NCBI GenBank assembly: GCA_946479905.1
Contig: CAMLIA010000139.1
Coordinates: forward strand, 1-11,844
Reading direction: 5' to 3'
Source: an uncultured Frankiales bacterium
GTDB taxonomy: Bacteria > Actinomycetota > Actinomycetes > Mycobacteriales > SCTD01
DNA length: 11,844 nt
Part shown: piece by piece, positions 6,581 through 11,844 of the stretch
Layout of the letters: every line of letters starts with the position of its first letter
How positions within the stretch are numbered: position 1 is the stretch's first letter
Translations under genes and position numbers: made by a program
The notes under the pieces: model-generated
Databases searched by the model: none
Told to the model about the DNA's origin: nothing
What the model saw: only the letters and a program-made list of their open reading frames with translations

Positions 6581-8077
6581 TCACCGTCGATCACTGGTAC
6601 GTCGTCGTCGAGTCGCGTGCAGGACGAGCACGAGCCCCGGCAGGATGCCGGCGACGGCGAAGGGCCAGGCAGGATCCTTGCGGGGAGCGGGCGCCGCCAC
6701 CAGCAGGGCCGGTAGCGCGCTGTCCGGGCTCGACGCCGGGTCCGTGTGGGTCGGGCTCACGGTGCGGATGATGTGAGGGGGCGTCAGCCGGGAGGTGACG
6801 CTGGTGATGGCGGAGCCTGCAGCCTGGGTCCGTGGGGCCGCCTGCGTCGGGACGATGGCCAGCGCCTCAGCGACGGGCCGTTCGACGTTTCCGAGGATCC
6901 GGTCATGCGGGCCTGCCGTGAGGGCAACCACGGCAGTGCCCCTTCTCATCACTGCGAGGTCGCTGGGGCGATTCACCACCTGCCCCCTCAGCACGAACGT
7001 CGTCGACCCGCCCCCGTCGAGGTTGATGGCTTCGACCGCGCCCAGTCGGAGCATCAGCTCCGCGGCCTCCGACAGGCTGGCTCCGACGCTGTGTCCGGGT
7101 TGCCTTCCATCGATGGTGACAAGCAGGACGTCCCCAGACCTTGTGCGTCCGACGACTGTCCTTGGATGTCGTCCGGCGGAGAACGTCGAGGTCACCGTGG
7201 GCCGGACGAGCTTGCCCTCGTGGACGAGGACAGGCCCACCGCCCCAGGCCTGCACCGCTGTGGAGTCCATGCGCAGCAAGGCTCGCTTGTTCTCAGCCTG
7301 TGCTCTCGTCCAGGCTGTCCGGAGCAGACGCCCGGCCTTCCCTCGCGCGACGATCACGGCACCGTCTCGAGGGATCACCGCATCGCCCGACGTCGTCAGG
7401 CGGAGCATCGTCAGCGCCGTCGTCGTCCCGAGGTGAAGCGGTCCCGCCGGCGTGTCGATGCGCACGCTGAGCTCCACGGCGGATCGAGGACTCAGGGTTG
7501 AATCCCCGAAGGCCGGTGTGAGCAGGGACGATCCGTCCTTTGTCGGTTGTCGGTTGACGGAGTCGATGGGGAATCGCTGAAGGTCCCCCGTGACAAGGGC
7601 GACATCGAGCCGCAACGGGGCGATGGAGAGGGCTCCGTGGCTGTCGATGAGCAGCTGTGGCGACCGGTTGGCTGATCGCAACGGCTTCCCGTCGACCACG
7701 AGCGCCCCCTGGGGAACTCCGGCCTTGTCGAAGAAGTCAGCGTTTGTGGCGACCAGGCAGTGCACGCGCGCGCACATGGCACTGGGCCGCTCCACAGACG
7801 GCGTGCTCGACAACGCGTCCTGTGCGAGCACCGGCTGCAGGGCCAGCCCGTGCCCTGGGGTCAGCCGAGCGACGTTGACCCGGTTCGGGCCCTTCGTCTC
7901 CAACGACTGGTAGCTCAGCCCCGGGCTGACGACGGTCTGGCTGAGGACGCGGAAGCCGCCAGGGGTGGGAGCGGTGACGGTCTCGGCATCCACGGGGGCT
8001 GCGAGGCACACCGCCATGCTGGTGGCCAAGGCGACACCGACGTGCGGCAGACGACTCAACGCGAACCCACCCGTCAC
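6581..8077 (-). CDS. Exported phosphodiester glycosidase family (NAGPA domain) protein
   Basis: With the GTG at 8077 the product is 498 residues. A signal peptide covers about 1-31 (LPHVGVALATSMAVCLAAP, cut near PVDA). NAGPA-family signatures follow: ATNADFFD at about 110-117, WGGGPVLVHEG at 278-288, RTVVGRTRSGDVLLVTIDGR near 306-325, and NLDGGGSTTFVLRGQVVNRP around 352-371. The family includes the mammalian enzyme that uncovers mannose-6-phosphate and bacterial enzymes cleaving sugar phosphodiesters, so action on wall or capsular polymers is plausible. A Pro/Ala/Thr-rich linker leads to a C-terminal membrane segment (PFAVAGILPGLVLVLH) and an Arg-rich tail, so it is likely tethered outside the membrane. 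Start choice: GTG 8077 has AGGTGA eight bases upstream; GTG 8089 (502 residues) has GGAGG about 14 bases upstream; TTG 8176 (531 residues) has no ribosome binding site and would bury the signal peptide. It converges on the cassette at 488-6440. Confidence 0.85.
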   Translation of the reverse strand: MTGGFALSRLPHVGVALATSMAVCLAAPVDAETVTAPTPGGFRVLSQTVVSPGLSYQSLETKGPNRVNVARLTPGHGLALQPVLAQDALSSTPSVERPSAMCARVHCLVATNADFFDKAGVPQGALVVDGKPLRSANRSPQLLIDSHGALSIAPLRLDVALVTGDLQRFPIDSVNRQPTKDGSSLLTPAFGDSTLSPRSAVELSVRIDTPAGPLHLGTTTALTMLRLTTSGDAVIPRDGAVIVARGKAGRLLRTAWTRAQAENKRALLRMDSTAVQAWGGGPVLVHEGKLVRPTVTSTFSAGRHPRTVVGRTRSGDVLLVTIDGRQPGHSVGASLSEAAELMLRLGAVEAINLDGGGSTTFVLRGQVVNRPSDLAVMRRGTAVVALTAGPHDRILGNVERPVAEALAIVPTQAAPRTQAAGSAITSVTSRLTPPHIIRTVSPTHTDPASSPDSALPALLVAAPAPRKDPAWPFAVAGILPGLVLVLHATRRRRTSDRR

Positions 8078-8149
8078 GTCGCCGCTCACCTCTCGTCTGC
8101 TCTCCTCCGTAGTGTCGGCGGGGTACGTGGCAGCAATCACACGAACGCA

Positions 8150-8165
8150 TGACAGATCTGTGTCA
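8150..8165. promoter_or_regulatory. Operator-like palindrome TGACA-N6-TGTCA
   Basis: TGACAGATCTGTGTCA has outer arms TGACA/TGTCA and an inner perfect 10-bp palindrome ACAGATCTGT (8152-8161). It lies 73 bp upstream of the preferred start of the NAGPA gene, next to a GGAGGTGA on that strand. TGACA/TGTCA half-sites are common for dimeric helix-turn-helix regulators; which regulator binds is unknown. Confidence 0.3.
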
Positions 8166-8357
8166 CCTCCACTCAACCGGCCCGTGACCGAGCGCGGCAG
8201 TCGATGGGCATCGGGAACTCTTCGGTGGCCGCCCTGCCGGCCGGCAGCAGCTCATTCGACGGCGTCACCGTCGCGAGTGGAAGGGCAGGCCGGGGCCAAG
8301 GCAAGCTGGCGCTCCCCACCTGAGCGAGGCCGCCGTCGCATGGCCGGCTGCGTCTCG

Positions 8358-8454
8358 GACGCAACTGCAACAGGCAGGGCCGCCGGGCCGAAGGCGGCGC
8401 ACGCAGACACGCTCAGCGCCGGCGAGAGTGCCCTCAGGCTGTTGCAGTTGCGTC
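8358..8454. repeat. Perfect 16-bp inverted repeat with 65-base spacer
   Basis: GACGCAACTGCAACAG (8358-8373) is matched by its exact reverse complement at 8439-8454. The spacer contains a further 6-bp hairpin, GCCGCC/GGCGGC (8379-8384 with 8393-8398). No transposase or target duplication is visible, so this is more likely an RNA stem or a protein-binding dyad than an insertion element. The arms are less G/C-rich than the surroundings. Confidence 0.6.
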
Positions 8455-8498
8455 AGCATCCGGTGGCTGGCAGGCCCCGGCGGGGCGGGGCCGGAGTT

Positions 8499-8579
8499 CC
8501 TGACACCAGGCTGAAGGGATCCGGCCGGACTGCAGCCGGCAACCACTACAGCGGGCTATTGCCCGCCAAGGCCGTCAGG
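8499..8579 (+). ncRNA. Candidate structured leader RNA, three-stem junction
   Basis: A closing stem CCTGAC (8499-8504) / GTCAGG (8574-8579) encloses two hairpins: CCGGC/GCCGG (8521-8525 with 8535-8539) and GCGGGC-TATT-GCCCGC (8551-8566). The first hairpin is flanked by AAGGGA on its 5' side and CAACC on its 3' side, and the second is followed by CAAGG. The order GGGA, stem, CAACC, hairpin, AAGG recalls the core of S-box (SAM-I) riboswitches, but the conserved GGTGC element is absent (the sequence is GGCCG). It ends about 90 bases before the start of the gene at 8670, a usual place for a cis-acting leader. Proposed from pairing only. Confidence 0.25.
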
Positions 8580-8669
8580 TCCAGCGTGAGCGCGAGCCGC
8601 GCGCTGCGCGTCTCGCCTCGGAGCCCATCATCCTGGTGGACCCCGCCGATTCTGTCCCGGGGGTCGAGC

Positions 8670-9242
8670 ATGTTTCGAGCCGTACGTCGCCTGTCCACCA
8701 CCGCCATCGCCGCCGCAGCCCTGGTCGGGCTCATGGCCAGCCAGGCCGATGCCCACGAGTGCTTCAACGTGAGTCGGGCGCCCCAGGCCGATGCCCAGAT
8801 CGCCGCGCACTCGCATGGCTGGTTCGACATCCAGACCTGGCAGCTGCTGTCCATCTTCGACGGCCAGTGCGACCCGTCCCAGGGCCCCTGCGGGCCTGTC
8901 ATCCCTGGCACCGAGGCCCTGTCGAGCGTCGACTTCGAAACCCTCATCGGGGTGATCCTCGGCTTCGCCCCGCCTGCGGCGCTGGGTAGTCAAGAGGCGA
9001 TCGACGCGTGGGGGGTCCTCGAGTCCTTCAACAAGCAGGTGGCCGACGCGGCAGCGCTGCTCGGGGTGCCCACCCACTACCTGACGTTGAGCAATGCGTC
9101 AGCTGCGGGCGGCGCGCCAGGCAAGGTCGTGACCAACGGCAAGGGCATCGATCACTTCCCTGACGTGTACGGCGCTGAGCTCATGAACGCGCTGTTCACC
9201 GTCTTCTGCGCAGACTTCCCAGACAACGCCGCGTGCGCCTGA
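8670..9242 (+). CDS. Small exported protein of unknown family, predicted mature N-terminal histidine
   Basis: The 190-residue protein starts at an ATG with a weak GGGGG six bases upstream. The signal peptide is clear: basic MFRAVRR, a hydrophobic core, and an A-D-A motif at 26-28. Cleavage there leaves H29 as the first mature residue, then ECFNVSR. H47 and H49 (AAHSHGW) and further histidines (HYL, DHF) could bind metal. Five cysteines (C31, C67, C74 and two near the C-terminus in VFCADF and NAACA) suggest disulfides outside the cell. The region DFETLIGVILGF to QVADAAALLGV is probably helical, and NGKGIDHFPDVYGAELMNAL ends the domain. I recognise similar unnamed exported proteins of actinobacteria but no function. 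The open frame runs far upstream, but the signal peptide fixes this start. Confidence 0.75.
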   Translation: MFRAVRRLSTTAIAAAALVGLMASQADAHECFNVSRAPQADAQIAAHSHGWFDIQTWQLLSIFDGQCDPSQGPCGPVIPGTEALSSVDFETLIGVILGFAPPAALGSQEAIDAWGVLESFNKQVADAAALLGVPTHYLTLSNASAAGGAPGKVVTNGKGIDHFPDVYGAELMNALFTVFCADFPDNAACA

Positions 9243-9256
9243 CCTCCACCCGGAGT

Positions 9257-9321
9257 GTCCGCGCGGGGCGGACGACGTCGAGGAGCGCAGCGCTCATCGC
9301 CGCGCCGGCAGGGCCGGCGCG
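9257..9321. terminator. Tandem hairpins between convergent genes
   Basis: GTCCGC/GCGGAC (9257-9262 with 9268-9273) and a perfect 9-bp stem, CGCGCCGGC-AGG-GCCGGCGCG (9301-9321), lie 15 and 59 bases past the stop of the 8670 gene and before the stop of the minus-strand gene at 9354. Both can form on either strand. With no T-run on either side, they would act as high-GC-type terminators or 3'-end stabilisers. Confidence 0.5.
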
Positions 9322-9353
9322 CTTGGAACGTGCTGTTCAGCTGTCGGGGCGGA

Positions 9354-10949
9354 CTACCAGTCGGCCACCAGCGGCTCCTCGGCCCAGCCGTGCTGGTTGA
9401 GCCAGCGTCCGCTCCGCAGCGGGACGGTCTTGCCGCGGTGGATCGCGTCGTGCAGCCGGTCGCAGGCCCAGATCGTCTCCCCGATGCTCGTTTTCCCGAA
9501 CTTCGCCCACGAGCGGACGTGGTGCGGGACCAACGAGGTGAGGGGGTCGTGCGGACTGCAGCAGCGGAGTCCGCTGCAGACCCGGCCCTGCTGGACCTTG
9601 CTCGCCTTCCTCTCTGTCGCGGTGAGCGTGCGCTGCTCGTGGGTGATGCCGAGAGGGATCAGGCCTCGGCTGAGGACGAGGGCGGTGACGGAGACATCGC
9701 ACCACCACTTCCGGATCAGGCTCCGTGGGAGTCGACGTCCGCTCCCACCCACCGCCGGCAGCGCACCCGGCAGGCCCTCGACGTTTTCGCGAGAAACGGT
9801 GACGGTGACGCTGACCGGTGCCTTGTCGTGCGTCCCCGCAAGCCCGGCGGCGAGGTACTGCTGGAGCACGAGCTTGAGAGCGTCGTGCAACCGCTGACCT
9901 CTCGTCCGCGGGAACCGGACGTCCTCGTCGTTCTCGAGATCGTTCTCTCGAAGAACGCGCTTGGCCTCCGTGTCCTCGGGGTTCTCCGGGTCTCTTCGGG
10001 CTGCCGCCCCGATCACCGCGTCGGCGAGCTCCATGAGCTCGTCGTCCGCGTCGATCGAGATCCGGCCGCCGCCGTAGGCCCGGTAGTCGTCGATCCGCAG
10101 GCTGCGGGTCGCGTGGCCCTTGTCGGCTCGCTGCTCCAGCAGGTTCGGCAGAACCGCGTCGACCTGCTCGTCCAGCGCCCGCTTCAGCAGGTTCAGCGGG
10201 ATCCAGCGGCCCATCAGGGCGAACGCCCTCTCCAGCTTCCCCAGCTCGCCGTCCCCGCCGGCGTTGATCTCCTCCACCATTGCGAGCAGCTCGACCAGCA
10301 GCGGGTCGTCGTCCTCGAGACCCATCCGTGCTGCCGAGATCAGCGGCACGACGTTCCCGACGACGGCGGTGACGACGTCTGTGCCCGGCAGCCCGTCGAT
10401 GAGGCCGTTCGCCCTGTCGACGTGGTGCTTGACCTGGTCCAGCGCCCGACCGACCAGACCGGCGGCCTCGATGCCGAGTGCCCGCTCCCGGACCAGTCGT
10501 CGCACGTGGACGTAGGGACGGAGCTTGTCCGACAGCGCGATGTCCGACCGGGGCGCGTCCTCGAACCGGCGACGGACCCAGCTCGTCAGGCTCGGCTGGT
10601 TGTCGAGAGTGGCGAGCCGTCGGGTGTGGGCGTCGGTCATCCGGGCCAGCCGGGCGATCCGCAGGGTCACCTCGATCCGCATCAGCGCATCGAGGTCGAC
10701 CAGTGCCTGCTCCGGCGAGAGCAACGTGGGATCGGTCGCCTCCAGACGCATGACCGCCGCCTGGAAGGACGCCACCTCTGGCGTCGGGTCCGGCTTTCGC
10801 TCTTCAGTTGTCGTGACGCCCGGGACAGCCCATCTGATCGGTGGCCCGGCGTCGTAGGCCTCGATCTCGGCTAGTCGCTCCCTCGTCTCCAGGTCCAGGA
10901 GGGGTTCGCACCGCGGGGGCGGTTCAGGTCCCGGGTCGATCCAGGACAT
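9354..10949 (-). CDS. DUF222 / 13E12-type HNH endonuclease-like protein
   Basis: From the ATG at 10949 the product is 531 residues. The long helical N-terminal region (about 60-330) with ARLARMTDAHTRRL, LDQVKHHVDRAN and RSLRIDDYRAYGGGR fits DUF222 proteins such as the mycobacterial 13E12 repeat family. The C-terminus is an HNH-like domain: RVCSGLRCC (C458, C463, C464), VPHHVRSWAKFGKTS (H476, H477), WACDRLHDAIH (C496, H499, H504). The cysteines probably form a small zinc site and the histidines the nuclease centre. The usual 'TxxxNL' Asn position reads SIGETIW, so activity is uncertain. Start: ATG 10949 has AGGAGG eight bases upstream. TTG 11009 with GGGAG (551 residues) is an alternative. The frame is open to 11159, but the sequence above 11030 looks non-coding. 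These genes are often multicopy in actinobacteria; their biological role is not settled. Confidence 0.8.
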   Translation of the reverse strand: MSWIDPGPEPPPRCEPLLDLETRERLAEIEAYDAGPPIRWAVPGVTTTEERKPDPTPEVASFQAAVMRLEATDPTLLSPEQALVDLDALMRIEVTLRIARLARMTDAHTRRLATLDNQPSLTSWVRRRFEDAPRSDIALSDKLRPYVHVRRLVRERALGIEAAGLVGRALDQVKHHVDRANGLIDGLPGTDVVTAVVGNVVPLISAARMGLEDDDPLLVELLAMVEEINAGGDGELGKLERAFALMGRWIPLNLLKRALDEQVDAVLPNLLEQRADKGHATRSLRIDDYRAYGGGRISIDADDELMELADAVIGAAARRDPENPEDTEAKRVLRENDLENDEDVRFPRTRGQRLHDALKLVLQQYLAAGLAGTHDKAPVSVTVTVSRENVEGLPGALPAVGGSGRRLPRSLIRKWWCDVSVTALVLSRGLIPLGITHEQRTLTATERKASKVQQGRVCSGLRCCSPHDPLTSLVPHHVRSWAKFGKTSIGETIWACDRLHDAIHRGKTVPLRSGRWLNQHGWAEEPLVADW

Positions 10950-11040
10950 CGGGCCGGCCTCCTCGGCCCATCGGACGTGCTGTGACGGTTCCTCGAGCAG
11001 GACGCTCAACGGCAGCTCCCTTCGCCATCTACTAGAACGT

Positions 11041-11131
11041 ATGAGCGAAGGCTCATCATTCCGCCATAGCCCAGGAAATCTCGAGAATCTCTCGAAGTCC
11101 GCGTCGTACGACTTAACTCGACCGCGATCAA
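11041..11131 (-). promoter_or_regulatory. Putative promoter, operator dyad and leader hairpin of the DUF222 gene
   Basis: On the minus strand, TTGATC (11126-11131) and TACGAC (11103-11108) are separated by 17 bp, a plausible -35/-10 pair. A dyad TCGAGA-ATC-TCTCGA (11081-11095) lies just downstream, where transcription would start. A hairpin ATGAGC-GAAG-GCTCAT (11041-11056) would be in the leader. This stretch is visibly more A/T-rich than the flanking genes. The arrangement suggests a regulated promoter, but each element is short. Confidence 0.3.
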
Positions 11132-11221
11132 GGACCGCATCGGTCTTCGCGAAGCCCACTGCTCCGGGAAGGCCCTGGGTCGGCGCAGCGCCTCATGCCC
11201 GCAGGCCAGGCGAGCGTGACG

Positions 11222-11655
11222 TCAGACGACGCAGAACTCGTTGCCCTCGGGGTCCTGCAGGACGATCCAGCCGGAGCCCATCTCCTCGACCGTCCCCACG
11301 ACCGTGGCGCCGAGAGTGAGGAGCTGGTCGACCTTGACCTGGCACTGGGCGAGCTTCTTCTCGACCGGGGTGCCGACGCCGTCGCTGGCGGGGATGTCGA
11401 GGTGCAGCCGGTTCTTGCCGGCCTTGGACTCGGGGACCTGCTGGAAGAAGATCCGCGGACCGACGCCGGCCGGGTCGACCACGGCACTCGCCTTGTTGAA
11501 GTCCTCTTCCGGCACGCCCCAGGACCGCAGGGCGTCCGGCCAGCTGTCGAAGCCCTCCGGCGGAGGCTGCACCACGTAGTCGAGGGCGGCGGCCCAGAAC
11601 GTCGCCAGTGCGCCGGGGTCGGCGCAGTCGAAGGTGATCTGCGGCTTGATCGCCA

Positions 11656-11656
<1 letters not shown>
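11222..11656 (-). CDS. VOC family (glyoxalase-fold) protein
   Basis: The 144-residue protein has the paired beta-alpha-beta-beta-beta layout of the vicinal oxygen chelate superfamily: an opening ITFDCADPGALATFWAAAL, a middle RIFFQQVPESKAGKNRLHLDI, and a closing GSGWIVLQDPEGNEFCVV. LHLDI and the final EGNEFCV are positions where family members place metal or substrate ligands (H, E). Actinobacteria have many such small paralogues, covering dioxygenases, resistance proteins and glyoxalase-like enzymes, so the substrate cannot be stated. The ATG shares its A with the thiC stop (TGATG), with a GAGG about ten bases upstream, so it is probably co-transcribed and translationally coupled with thiC. 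About 270 bp separate it from the start of the DUF222 gene downstream. Confidence 0.85.

Positions 11657-11844
<188 letters not shown>

Larger units (their letters stand above)
8078..8669. other. 592-bp divergent intergenic region with dyads and folds, no supported gene
   Basis: This gap separates the minus-strand NAGPA gene from the plus-strand gene at 8670. Open frames cross it on both strands, but none has a ribosome binding site, a recognisable protein or a start consistent with neighbouring codon use. It holds a 16-bp operator-like dyad (8150-8165), a consensus-like GGAGGTGA on the minus strand at 8163-8170 with no good start at normal spacing, a perfect long inverted repeat (8358-8454) and a compact three-stem fold (8499-8579). 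Both divergent promoters must lie here, but I cannot place them. Confidence 0.6.

Noticed and set aside
8358..8454. Integron attC-like site or insertion-sequence ends
   Set aside because: The arms do not carry the RYYYAAC/GTTRRRY core sites, and there is no integrase, transposase or flanking target duplication.
8551..8566. GCGGGC-TATT-GCCCGC hairpin as a stand-alone terminator
   Set aside because: No T-run, no gene ending just upstream, and it fits better as one arm of the three-stem fold.
7965..8669. N-terminal extension of the exported 190-residue protein up to 7965
   Set aside because: It would bury an evident signal peptide inside the protein and overlap the NAGPA gene; the extension looks like non-coding reading.
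9255..10874. Plus-strand frame of 539 codons opposite the DUF222/HNH gene
   Set aside because: No ribosome binding site or motif, whereas the minus strand encodes the DUF222 region and HNH residues.
10950..11159. N-terminal extension of the DUF222 protein to 11159
   Set aside because: The added sequence lacks the third-position GC bias and contains promoter-like and dyad elements. An ATG with AGGAGG at eight bases exists at 10949.

Overview
The window is high-GC DNA (around 70% by eye) with strong G/C preference at third codon positions, GTG starts and hairpin terminators without T-runs. This fits an actinobacterium. A DUF222/13E12-type HNH gene, a CSLREA beta-helix protein and a ThiC C-terminus all fit a Nocardioides-like member of the Propionibacteriales; the genus is an inference. 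I see no tRNA, rRNA, CRISPR array, transposase or integrase.

Layout. (1) The left edge holds the end of a RibD/dihydrofolate-reductase-like gene (to 317). (2) 488-6440, plus strand, is a tightly coupled surface/secretion cassette. A large Sec-exported protein has beta-sandwich stalk domains, a helical pre-toxin-like region and a C-terminal module resembling edema-factor/CyaA-type nucleotidyl cyclase toxins. It is followed by a CSLREA-type beta-helix surface protein with a C-terminal membrane anchor, joined by TGATG. Last is a polytopic membrane protein with an extracytoplasmic LecA-like beta domain, joined by ATGA. The first gene is split by one in-frame TAG at 2981, just before the C-terminal module. 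(3) 6581-8077, minus strand, is an exported phosphodiester-glycosidase (NAGPA) family protein with a C-terminal membrane segment. (4) 8078-8669 is a 592-bp intergenic region with an operator-like palindrome, a perfect 16-bp inverted repeat and a compact three-stem RNA-like fold. (5) 8670-9242, plus strand, is a small exported protein of unknown family whose predicted mature N-terminus is histidine. (6) 9354-10949, minus strand, is a DUF222/HNH endonuclease-like protein facing tandem hairpins at 9257-9321. (7) 11222-11844, minus strand, is a VOC (glyoxalase-fold) protein whose start overlaps the stop of thiC, which runs off the right edge.

How the genes may work together. The three genes of 488-6440 are probably one transcript producing an exported effector-like protein, a wall- or membrane-displayed beta-helix and a membrane partner. 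If the C-terminal module of the first gene is a toxin, either neighbour could serve as an anchor, export or protection factor. The amber codon means that, as sequenced, the effector part is not made unless there is readthrough, suppression or an error in the assembly. This cassette is the best candidate here for an undescribed system. The remaining genes look like independent units.
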